Shown here: positions 34,101-45,900 of the stretch, one piece after another
How the letters are laid out: every line of letters starts with the position of its first letter
Numbering within the stretch: position 1 is the first letter of the stretch
Assembly (NCBI GenBank): GCA_013433145.1
Contig: CM024188.1
Coordinates: 558,001 to 622,000, forward strand
Direction: 5' to 3'
Source of the DNA: Ascaris suum
Lineage: Eukaryota > Nematoda > Chromadorea > Rhabditida > Ascarididae
DNA: 64,000 nt
The notes under the pieces: generated by a model
Databases searched by the model: none
Told to the model about the DNA's origin: nothing
What the model saw: the letters and a program-made list of their open reading frames with translations, nothing else
Made by a program: the position numbers and the translations under genes

Positions 34101-34238
34101 AGACCACTTTCCCTATCATTCTTGCAACGATTTTGATCGTAGATCACCTCGACTGTGACCATAGATCAGCTTAATTGTAATCGCAGAATAGTTTGCATTA
34201 TCAAATGCTCTTATAAGCGTCGTTTTGATACTATGCGT
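31150..34238. other. Intergenic stretch, no gene seen
   Basis: Contains a polypurine block near 32,300-32,342 (GA-rich, repeated ggga units) and a G-run cluster at 32857-32891. A short splice-flanked piece at about 33,445 (+) is too short to support. Confidence 0.5.
32857..32891 (+). repeat. G-run cluster with G-quadruplex potential
   Basis: GGGA, GGGG, a run of ten G, GGG and GG in 35 bases on the plus strand. Confidence 0.65.
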
Positions 34239-34242
34239 AGGG

Positions 34243-34276
34243 TATATAAGGACTGCTATTGCGCACTCCATTCTTA
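34243..34276 (+). promoter_or_regulatory. Candidate TATA promoter with initiator
   Basis: TATATAAG at 34243-34250 and a match to the YYANWYY initiator (ccattct) whose A is at 34270, 27 bases from the start of the TATA box, the usual spacing. It lies at the left end of the T-rich plus-strand domain. No coding exon can be tied to it. Confidence 0.3.
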
Positions 34277-34299
34277 TTTTGTAGTTCGTTCATCGTCCT

Positions 34300-37200
34300 T
34301 CATCGGTTGTTCATCGGTGGTTCGTCGGGTCGTTATACTTTTTGTTTTTCGTCCGTTCTTTACACTAGGAGTGCAGTTAGATTAAAGCTTGCTGGAATTC
34401 TTTCAGTTTTGAAGAAAAATTTCGTTACTAACAGGAAGTGGATAGGGTAGAGGCCGAGAGGGAAGTGGTGTGAGGAATTGCACCGCACGAGAACTTCTTT
34501 GTTTCGTTCTCTTCTACTGTCTTCTTGTTACTTCATAAACCTGCTTCAGAAATTGTCCCTCCTGGCGAAATTCAATTTTTTTTTTGAAAAATTTCAACTT
34601 TACTTCACTAATATGGTTATTGGTGAGAAAAGAGAAGCTTACAATCAAAAGACACGAGTTTTTTGAAATAACAGGTGCCAGCTTGTTGCTTTTGGTTTGG
34701 ATTTGTTGCTCCATTACCCGCAGTTCTCAGTTCCTCCAGATCTATTCTGTTGTTTTCACAATATCTGTTGCATCGATTGCTTGAATCCAGGTGCTTGTCA
34801 CACTACAACATGTCCTCGCATTCTGTTGTATAAGAGATGTAAAATATGGTTGTTTTGCCACAAGAAGCTAGTGATCGGTGCTAGCTATAACCCAAATAAT
34901 TCGGATGTTTCTGATTTCCTGCAAAAAGTTTTTAAACTTCAAATTATTACCAAAGCGAAATTTCCTTTTTGATCCCTTTGCTCCTCCCTTGAACTCATGG
35001 AGGGGAGCGGTGTTTTTCATGGCCTTCTGACCGGCGGAAAGAGCCACCCACTCCACTGCCATCCCACAGTGCCATTCAGACTGAAGCAACCCTCATTGCC
35101 AGCACTTTCTAGTATGCGCCCATTTTCTGAATGAATTAATGCTCTCTAATACTCCTCCAGGTTGTATGGCAAAAAAGGCAAGTGAACTAAAAAATGACTG
35201 AGGGATATAGAAGATTTAAAAAAAAACTTATTTTACGAACTTTAATGGCGTATGCGACACTACATGTTCTCCGAGGGATATGAAAATAAATCGTTTTCTA
35301 AATCTTGCGGCAAACGAAGAGTTGTATCGACGGAGGAAATACATTTTTCCTAAAGTTTGGAGGAGGATGAGTTCATTCAAGATAACGATGTAGTCAGGAA
35401 TTCTTCAAATTTATCTCAAATTTTCCTTCAACCATGCATTCTTTCGGTTATGTTGACCACTGCATATTTTCCAGTTAACTGCTGCTGAATTCCTAAACTG
35501 TCCGCCTTGTCGGTTAGTCTATTATATAAATTTCCAATGTGACCAACCGACTGTTCAAATCACTAGGAGTAAAGCAAATTTACTGTGCACACGAACCTCC
35601 CAAAAGAATTAGTATGTTGTATTGTTCTCTTGGAATATAAGGAATCGAATACAGATGCAAAAGCAAAATTCAGACATGCGCTGTGCCCATTATAGGCCAC
35701 TTGAAATTGCTCTCGGCTAGGATAATTCCCTTGTAGAAGTATGTTCCACCCCTGACTAACCTGGAAGAAAGTCGGTTTGTTCCTGCTCTGCAGCCGCCCA
35801 TCGGTATATACGCGATCCATAGACAATGGCTCTCTCTTGATGGTTTTATCCTTCGTTCAAAAGATGGATGGACCGCGTTCCTCTGTAAGTTGACTAATGA
35901 GTAGAGTCTTTCTTTCGCAGTGCTTTAAGAAGCGCATTCATTTTGACATCAGAAGTGCTTCTCTCACATATTTTTTAATTGCCTATTAAAGTTTTACAGT
36001 CGCCAGCAACTATGCTAATCTATAAATAGCCATATTTTCTCATCTAGCGCTGATAATCTCATTAGTTTTCCGATGTTTAATTCCTCGTAATGAAATCCAT
36101 TATTCTGCATGTTTAGGGAATAGTTGTTCAAGATCAATCTTCGCTTAGATTGCATATTTTAGCGTTGCTTTAGTGGAATCTGAGAGTTATTTAAGCTGTT
36201 TAGGGAAGTGAAATAATGTTTTATCAGCAGCTGCGTGGGTGGTCTTGCGGATGCATTGAAAGCTCGGAATGCGGTGATAAAATTTCATCGTCTACTTGCA
36301 TGTTCCTTGCCCGCAGGAGGTTTGTTCGAGGTTACATTGCCAGATGCATCTTTCTCGTTCCGTTTAGTAGGTTATTATGTATATACAAGCTCTCCCTCCT
36401 CCGAAGCAAGGGACGGGGTGGCCAAGCTCCGTTGCCCCCTCAGGAACAAGGATTTTGCGATTGTGGAAGACAAGGAGGGGATGGCTTTTGCTACGCTGTG
36501 GGTGGGGGAGGGAAACTGATCGGGGGTGTACAAAAGTGTGGATGGGAGCTCATTCCAGTGAGTTTGCCAACGTAGCCCTGCACAGTCTTCTGACTGTGTC
36601 ATTACTTCTCTAGAGACATGTGGACGACTTCACCCCCGCCACTTGCCACAGTTAGTGTTTCTGCCACTCCTCAAATGCCCGCTCTTCCCACATGATGTTA
36701 CCCTGGGAGAAGCGATCGAAAACGCCTCCAAGTTTATTCTTAAGGACAGTTCAATGGTTAGCTGAAGAATTTTTTTTCGCTCCCAACTTTTTTTTCATTC
36801 CACACGAGGACGCTCACCTACCCAAGTATTTTTGAAAATGGGGGTAATGCTTATCGTGTAGCGCTCTATAAGGATCTACATAAATTCTCTTTCTATCATA
36901 TGTGATGTGTGCGGTCATTGGCGTACCGAACGGAGAGAAATGAAGTTCTAAGGATTACAACACCTCTACAATGGGTCCGACGAGAAGGAATTTTAATGTG
37001 TTGTCAGGAATTTTAGCTTTTATCAACAAAACGTATAGAAAACTCATAATCGCAGTAAAATGGTGCATTTCTTTGTCCCATTCTCTTCCGATCACAAAGC
37101 ACCCAAGGTCAATAGCTCCTCTGCGCACTTGGCATTCTTGATTATGTCAGCTTATGTTCTGAATAATTGCTTTGGCTGGAGAGTTTGGGAAGGCGGAATG

Positions 37201-40200
37201 CTACAATTCTCCCAACTATATTTCGTTCTGCGGCTTTACCTCGGAATTAGAAGCTACGAAGAATTTTTGTACACTTTTACAATGGTGAGAGAATTTATGG
37301 ATTTTAATATGTTTTTGTGGTGATAAAATTTGCTAAGAACCGGTGCCGTGGAATTGAAACTTCCTGAGCACAGTTTGTGCTACAAGGTCACTGGTGTCTC
37401 TAATTTGCTGACAGTTCATCATTAGCCTGAGATTGTTGTTGTTTGAAAACCTTAGCGAGAGTGGGATTCGCATCCAGTGCGGAGAAGCTCTTCTGTAATT
37501 GTAAATAACAGGTAAATAGGTACTCGTGAGAAAAGAGAAATATACCTGTGCGGGTTAGGCTGCAGCTGTGGAAAATGTCAGGCAAGCCAACTTTTAATTA
37601 GTAATTAAATTGTTAATTAATAATTAAATTGTTAGGTAACAGTGCACTACGATATAATTTTTTTCCCCGTCAAATGTACTTAATCAGGTCTTGTGCTGCT
37701 CATTTTCACTGACGATCTGTGCAGCCGGCTGGTTCCATAGGTGAACGCACTATAGGTGCTTGCCATTGTTTTCGGACATTCGGTCAGTCAGATAGTCTGA
37801 TGAGTTGAAATGCAATTCGCATATCAAGCCATTTTGTTTATTGCGCTTTGCGCATCGCTTCTTTGACGAACATAGTACTGCTAAAATGTGAACGTGTACA
37901 AGCGGCATTACGAAAATTTCGATGTTTAGTATGGTCGCCTGTGGAAGAAAGATTGAAGTCCCTTCTGAGATAAAATTCACTTCGAAATAACGTTCACTTC
38001 ATTCACTTAGACAACGGAAACGTGATTTGCTAATGATCCATCGGGAGAACAACTATTCTTAAAATGAGGGGTAAATATTTGAGAGGTGCAGTGGGAGGTT
38101 GCGAGAAGAGCTCCTGAGGGGACGTTTCGAGGTGCAGGTTCAGGCGATAAATTTGTCGATTTCAAAAATTTATCGCGAGCATCAACGTCATAAGCGGTCG
38201 ATGTATCTGCCTAAACATGTCCTCACGTTTTGTTGTTATAGAAGAAATAAGGAATATATTTCGGACAGTGTTGATTAATAGGTGTAATGGGGGATGCATC
38301 GGCGTAGAAAGTTTAGTTTTTTAAAAGTGAAGCTGCACTATTGCATTGCAAAAGTTCTATGCATCTTTTATTCATCGAAATATTGTGTAATTTATTCGCC
38401 TAATAGAAAACCCCTGATATATTTTCATTCTATTTCTTGTTGTAGTTGAGCATAATTGCTCAGAAAACTTTTTTTTCTTGACATTGTTAGATCAGCCAAG
38501 TCTCTCTAGCAATTTCATCTATGTTTTACCATTCTACTGAACAAATTTTGCACTAAAATGTTCCAAATTTGCTGGAAACTGCGTCGGAGGCAATGAAGAC
38601 CTACTATGCATTCTTGCATTTCACTTATTAGGCCAATCTATTTTATAATTCTCAAAAAATAATGAAGTATGTGCAATAATGCGTCCACATTTTAACCATT
38701 TCGATTGCTCGTACAAATTTCCTTGAAGGTTTGGTTTTTCCATCCGAACTCCTGCAGAAGTTCAAGCCAATCGATGAAAAATGCAATCGGATCGGTCACA
38801 AAATGCGCTTTTTTTCATTACAACATGTGAGCCCATAAAACTTCTTTCAAGTTGATTAATCGACTCAACCTTGGTGTAGGTGGGTACATTCATACAGTGT
38901 AGATTGCATCTGACAAGTGTTGTAGGTCTATGTTCAGTGGTTATATATACTCATGTCTACATCGGTGTCACTATAGGGCATTCAAAAAGTTCAATTCATT
39001 TTTTAAAGATCGTATTTGTTTGCGTGCAATGTATTTGCCTGATTGTCACATCGTTTCAGTGGACATAACCTTTGAAAATCGCCGCGATAAAAAATGATGG
39101 ACGTAATCAATAAGTTTGCAAGGAACTTTCGATGGACAACCGATTACTCGAAATCAAGTATTCGTCGACTTGTTTATTAGATGCATATTTTGATTAATTA
39201 TGAGTGCCTAAATGAGCAGGTATTTGAATTGAGAGAACATACATTGTGCATTTTTGATGGCTTTTTCGTGCACTTTTGCCTTTTTCTCCTTTATAAGGAA
39301 GCAAATACAGCAAACCGTTGTAGTTCCGCTCAGCGACGAATCATGTAATTTGAACTTAGGAGGTAAGAAGTTTGTATCGTCATTTTACAATATGCTGATT
39401 TATATTAGGCATCGATGGACTTTGACCAAAGATTTCAACAAAACAAAAAAAAGCACAGTCAAGCACTAAAATTCTATTTTATATTCTAATGCGGTGAACA
39501 TTTTTGCAATTCTTTTCTCGCGGGAAAGGTAGAAAAAAAGAGGAAGTGTGAATGCGGTACGCTATCCATTCCACATAGCGCTATCCATGTCAGCTACTCT
39601 TACGTTATAATTTTCGAAGAGGAACAACATCCCACGTTGATCTTGAAGAGCCATGAGGAAGTATGAATGCGGTACGCGAAACATCCATGTTGGACACCGA
39701 CAACGTTCATGACCAACATTTCCTGCGTTGCGTTTATAAGTCATCTTGCGTGCATGCTTTTGTGCTATGCTACATGGACTCATTTTTTTACCTTTATTTG
39801 CTTTATTTGAATTCACAAACACCTTAATAGCAAATTAATTAGCGGAAGAGGTTTTCACGTATGACGTCATGAATTTAGAGGTAATCGTGATCAGAGATCA
39901 TTGAAGATTAATGCTGTAACATCACCTCTGCATTCGATTGTCTGCTAAAAGCATCAAAATTTGCAAATGTTGTCTAGTCTAGCAAAATAGAACTGCACGC
40001 TATTTGCGTTTGATCGTTTTGCCACATCGCATTGCAACGTGGCGAACGCAAAACGTATTTCATTCGACAAAACATTTCGCTAAGCGGATGGATTTAAATG
40101 TAGAAGATGATTAGCTCATATTCGATTGTATGATTACCGTCGTAGTCGTTTATTTTGTCTCAGCTTAGAAAGTGAATTTATTAATGAGATAACCATTCAT

Positions 40201-42500
40201 TTATCCTTCAGTAGCATAAGTGCTAATGTTTTTTTTGTTTTCATCATGATATCAATCAAAAAGGGATTTTATCAAAAAAAAAGGTTTTCATTATCCGCTT
40301 TAGCATTATTTCAAGTATAATATCGTTGAAATCTTCCGTATAGATTCGTTGGTGGAGGAGTCGCTATTACCCTCGCGGGTGAATATCCACTTCTAAACAG
40401 TGCCATCTCAGCTTGTCTGGAAATTTGAATGCCGAATTAACGAATGTTTTGTGTGAAATAAGTTTTGGTTTTTCGTTGTCTCATACGGCGCATGAGAAGA
40501 GAGAGCGCTTACTTCCCTATGACACATATGAGGCGCATAAAAATTACGTTAAAAATGCATACTTCCGTTGTATTTTCTTCATAGATGTACTCACGTTTAA
40601 TTTAAACTGCGGCAATTGATCGCCCTTGCAGAGTGTGCTCCGCTTTTATGAATCTAGCGATTGCAAAGAGAGGAGATTTTTTGTCAGAAATTTCACACTA
40701 TTTTCTGGAACGTGACATTTTCTTTCTGCGCTGGCTCTTTTTTGTACGAAGCAGTTGCCTTTGGATGGGAAAACTTGCTCCCCAAAATGTATTAGTTGAC
40801 GTTGAGGGATCTTTATTTTGCAATCTACTCCGTTGAATAATAAGCTGAGATCGGTCTATATTGCACTGCACTTTCGTTTCTGCTTTCTCTCTAGTTCAGC
40901 TGGCGAACATTGAATTATTTATTACATTCTTTGGTCGAAAATGTTCCTACTGATCGTTGTTTAAAGTCTGGAATTTTGTTGCTGACAGCGATGGGAAGTG
41001 GCGTAGCCAGATTCGACTTATACCACTTCAGATTCGTTTCAGTTATTCTTTACAGTGTTATGCTTGCTTTATTGTTGGTGCATTACCCAGCAAGCCAAGC
41101 AATACTCACGCTATCCCAAATGCTTATTCTGCCTTTAAAAAAAAGTTTATCGGGACATGATCTATGATCTACTTGCTACATCAGAGGTTTATAAAATAGT
41201 GTGGTTGTTGCGAGTGCGAGAAGGTGGGAAGGATTTCTATGTCCTGCGTCCACATCACGGTCGAGTTCAATTCCGGAACGTTTTTTTTTTCATAAATATG
41301 GCGCAGGCAGTCATATTGCCAAAGAGGACGATCTCTGCGCTCATCCTCTCCTCATTAGAAATGAATCGTATAAAAGTTGTGGGTCATATGCGACGAGGTC
41401 GCGCAAGACGCCTAATTTATTTCGTTTTATTGCTGGATTATTTACGATGGAAGGTCTCTTTTACAGATTATCTTGAGATAAGAATTCGTTTCATTTAGTA
41501 GGAGCGTATTAGAAGGAAGCCATGTCAGTGTGTTTTGCGTTGTTTACGGGAATCCTTTGATGCTATGGGCATCGTTTTATCAATGAAACAACCAAACGCA
41601 CCTTCTGCCTACCTTACACGTGTTTTTATTTTTTAATCGATGCAACTTCTGAATTTGTTTTTGTGCCGTTTGTGAGATGCATTCATTACTTGCTGTTGTG
41701 CTATTCGGTGCCAAAAAGTGCACTAGTATCTTTCTAATAAAACTCGATATCTTCTTATATAGCATTATTGCTTAATAGTTGCATAAACAACGTGCAGAGG
41801 GAGTGAACCAAGTTGGTTGAATTCTTCAAAAGTTCTCGAAGCCCACATGCTGAAACTTTCCATACTGGCCTCATTTGGAATTCTTAACCAAGTCATCTAT
41901 TTATAGCCGAGAACTTCTCGAGTTTTAAGGTGTTTTATGCTCCGCTCGAAGTAGTGCAATCCTCTATGCGATATCAGCTGCAATTAGCAGTTGTAACTAA
42001 TTGTGGCTGCTTTAGTGTCGCATGTTCATTTCCGCATTCCTGCTTTTTTTTTTTTGAGGAATGGAGATTGTCATTAGTACTTTTTTTGTAGACTTCCTTC
42101 GCGTTCTTTTGTAGACGTCCTTTGGGGTTTTATTGCAAATTTACTTCGTCGGACGCGCAGCTGTCTGCTTTTTCCATTGTAAAACAGTTTTTTTGCTTCT
42201 CTGTTTGTTAAGAGTAATTGGGTAAATATAGGTTGCCTAACGAGCGAGGTACCGGTCTGTACCTTTATCTGAGTTGCAGCAAGTTGTAAAGTGAAATGCT
42301 AGAGGCATTGTCGCCGTTATGTTGGTATTTTATCATCTCAAGAGAAGTTGCCAATGCTTGATATACACGTAATTAATAAGCTTTTCTTTGCTGAATTGAG
42401 TGGTTTCTTTTGAGATTTCCATAGCAATGGGAGTTGTTCAGTAGGGAGCTAACAAAATCCACGTGGTGCAGAGTCTACCAGAATGCAGCTATCGGGAACC
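34300..42500. other. Long stretch without a recognisable gene
   Basis: T-rich plus strand with many short open frames. At 36,216-36,620 a less AT-rich block is open in several frames on both strands (for example LFEVTLPDASFSFRLVG on the plus strand). I cannot choose between a decayed element and an exon. A duplicated 23-base segment lies at 39540 and 39655. Confidence 0.5.
39540..39677. repeat. Spaced direct repeat, 23 bp copies
   Basis: gaggaagtgtgaatgcggtacgc-type copies at 39540-39562 and 39655-39677 differ at one base and are about 115 bases apart, each followed by a catccat-like motif. It may be part of a small tandem or mobile element. Confidence 0.6.
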
Positions 42501-42549
42501 CGTTGATGCTGAATAGTTTCGACACGAATCCTTTCATCTTCTACCTTAT

Positions 42550-42960
42550 TACGAAGCGATTAGCGTGATGGCTGCATTTATGGACGCAGCACATATGCTT
42601 CTTGTGTGCTTCAAGAGTTCGCGACATCCGCACATCAACTATACTCCAGAATCCTATCCAGCAAACATATGCAACTCGTGCTACGACCGTTCGTATTCCG
42701 TTTCCTTTTTTTGCGGTGCAATTTATAGCATTAACGCGTGGTACAGTGCGAATGAAGCGACACGACCGAAGACGTGGCAACTATGGCGTGCGTTTGCCGC
42801 ATGGCGCGCGTGCGACCATTGCGCAACCCCGTAGATTTTATCATCGTTGATCGCGCTTTCAGAAACCGTCGGTGGAGCGCATCTCGTTGCGGCTGCATTT
42901 TCTGCTCCTATTTCTTCCTCCCCCATATAAAAAAGGTCTTCATTTGCGTGCTTTTCATCA
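42550..42960 (+). promoter_or_regulatory. Candidate CpG-rich promoter with TATA box
   Basis: A CpG-containing stretch (about 42,720-42,890) is followed by a pyrimidine tract and TATAAAAAA at 42926-42934, with a pyrimidine-rich region (cttttcatcatc) about 28 bases on. Such a block stands out in the AT-rich surroundings. It could equally be part of a repeat; no exon can be assigned. Confidence 0.25.
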
Positions 42961-45900
42961 TCAGCAAAGTTAGACCGGATGCAATTTAAAATACGAGTGA
43001 TGCTACCTCCTAAATTCGATTATCGGCTGCCATTTCGACTAAAGCTCGAATTACCTAATTCCACCTGTATAATTTCGCACCACTCACCATTTATCCGATG
43101 TTTCAGCTGACGCAAGGGAAATGCAGCATTTATATTTTCGTTAATTTGAATAAAGATATGAAATTTACATAAACGTTGAATTTCTGAGAGCGATTCTTCA
43201 TACTTTTTGTGCCTTAGAGAGAGTGCGCTGGAGCAGTATAGGTGGTTCACCAAATTTTCGCGCAGCTGATACAATAGTGTAATAATAAAGCAACTTCGCC
43301 TAATTTTTATTGCCTCGTATATTCCTATGCAGGTTTTTCTACGGTACATTGGCGACACGCATTTTGGTGACAGTGTTTATGCGTGCATGTATGTCTCTGT
43401 GTCGGTTCATTCTGTGTTTGAACTGTGGGAGTATTAAATGTTGCACGATTCACCCTTTATCATTGTAAAGTTTATGTTGAACTTCATAGAGGATGATCTT
43501 TGAGCCTTACTGCCTGCGAGAATGCTGTTTTTAAAAAGTCAGCAATTTTGGAACTCAAGATCCACCTTAGCGACAGCAAGACATTATGTGAGGAGGACTC
43601 TTAGGGTCAAAATTTCGGTTCCCCGAAAATGTCTTTCTGGGATCAGCAAGCCTAAAAAAACATGCGTGTGCTTCGTAACATGCAATAGTGCCGCATTCCG
43701 CACTGAAAATTGCGTTAAGAAATGTTGACCCATCTCTATACTGCAGTTACCCCCTTCCACTCCTCTCCTCCCACAGCAGCAATTTTCAAGCTGATTTGTC
43801 ACCTTTGAAAGGACCGTACACATAAAAATGACCGTACAAATTCTGCGTACGTTTTCCGATCCGCGGGTCGAATTTTACAGGCGGTTCGGGAGGAAAGAGG
43901 AATTTGTGATAGGTTGTACGGATGGTCGCTTCAGTCAAAATATTCCTATAATACACATCGCATGTTTTATTTGTTGACACTGTGTCAGGAGGATTGCCAA
44001 AGCGCGTATCATGTCAGATGCTAAGGCGCACATTCCCATTCACATTAGCACTTCAGTTTTTAAAATTGCAACCCTCATCCTATTTGAGGTTTTCAGTGCA
44101 TTTGAGCTCTCTGGGTTCTGTTGTGGGCAAAATGTTTTAAGTTGTTTGGTGAAAATAAAATGCTTTTCATGGGTTCACTATTTGCTGATTGGAAAGTCAG
44201 TTGAGCCGTATGTGGTTGAATAGCGCTTGTTTACGCTATTGTCATGTTAGGCTTTTATTTTCGCCACTTGCAGCTTGTCGCTACGATGCATTTCCGCGCC
44301 AGTTGTTTTTTTTTTTAATGCTACTATAGCCTTCAATAACAAAATTGTGCATTACGTTTTATGCATGTGTTATATCGTTCGTTATTTTGAGCTCAATCCA
44401 ACGAATTAATATTGCTGAATCACTACAGAACAATCGTTATCTTTGTCAACAATCGTCGATTGAAATGATCTGTTATAGAATTTAACGATGCATTCAGATA
44501 GGCTCAAATGTAATGGAATATATTAAGTGGAATGACGAATGTGTTGTTGTTTGCGAACTTATCTCTGAAATATTTTCGCCTATGAACCGTCGAATGCACT
44601 CTGCATTTTGCAGCGCACGCCATTTAGATTAAACGACGACAATAACGTTCTAAAAATGTTCTATTTTACAAGAAACAAGAAACACGACATCTTGCTGGCA
44701 CGAGAATGTGAAGTGAAGAAAAATGCAACGCCGTCTTAAGTGCTGACATCTATGATGCACGATTGATCGTTTAGTGATCACCTTACATGGGCACTCTTCT
44801 TCCCAAATCCTGCGCAAGCTTTATGGGAGGGAGCACGAATTAGACAGTACGGGTCATGCAAAACGTGCAAATTTTTCAAAAAAGTTCGGAAGGAGGGAGG
44901 AGGAGGATGAGGAGGGAAAGGAATCGGTGATGAAAAATTTCTGAATGACGTTTGCAAAAAAAAAGGTGAAGGGTATTTTCGCGATTTACTTCACTAACCG
45001 CATTTTTATTACCGCATTTAACATTAACCGTGTAAATTGTTGATCATCGTATCTTAGTTCATTCGCTTACTAGTTATCGTATACGTACTATATAAATGGT
45101 ATACATATGGAAGGTTTGTGTCAGTCAATCCGTCTTATATTCGTACTTCGTTTATTATAAATCTCCTTAATGTTTTTTAAAAAATGTATCGATGCCCTTG
45201 TCCAATTTCTGTGTTTGAAATTTCATTCATATTTTTTCATTCTTTCACTCTCCCCGCAGCACAATTTTTCTCGTTAATATAGTGTTTCATGAAAAAAAAC
45301 GAGAATACGGCGACCGTCTAGGCGCAATGATCGCCGCTGATGAATTTCATACCTGGGATTTCATAGCACCGTTATTATATAATATTTTGTTTTTCTTTTT
45401 TTTAAAAAGAATTTCAGGGGAAAAAAAACGAAGCACAGATGTTGAAAACATTTTTGGCATCTCCCTTCGGTGAGATGACGGGCGGCTGGCAACACGTAAG
45501 GTCGAAAATTTTCGACAGTACAGTTTGAAGATGTTTGTTTTAATAATACAATCGAACCCAGCAAGTAGATTTTGAAGCGTTATTGACTACTCCGCTGAAG
45601 TTGCGAATAAATATTATCACAGCAGTTTCTCTAAATTTTTTCATTTACTCTTCTATTCCATCACGAAATTGTTTTTGTGTGTTGTTCACATTAATGATGA
45701 AATTTATTTTAATTTTTTCGTCGGATTAGAAACGACACTTCGAAAATTATAAATTAGTTAGTATGCTAAAGAAAAGTTTTAGCAATTGTTAGACATAATT
45801 CAGCAAATTGCTTTAAAAAACAGCTGGGTGACAACAGTAAATCGAATGCTGCTAATTGGAGTATTCCATGATTGGCAATCTACTATTATGCTCTCAAGCG

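Noticed and set aside
36216..36620. Overlapping open frames on both strands in a less AT-rich block
   Set aside because: At least three frames are open at once, with no means to choose, no recognised domain and no convincing start or splice sites.
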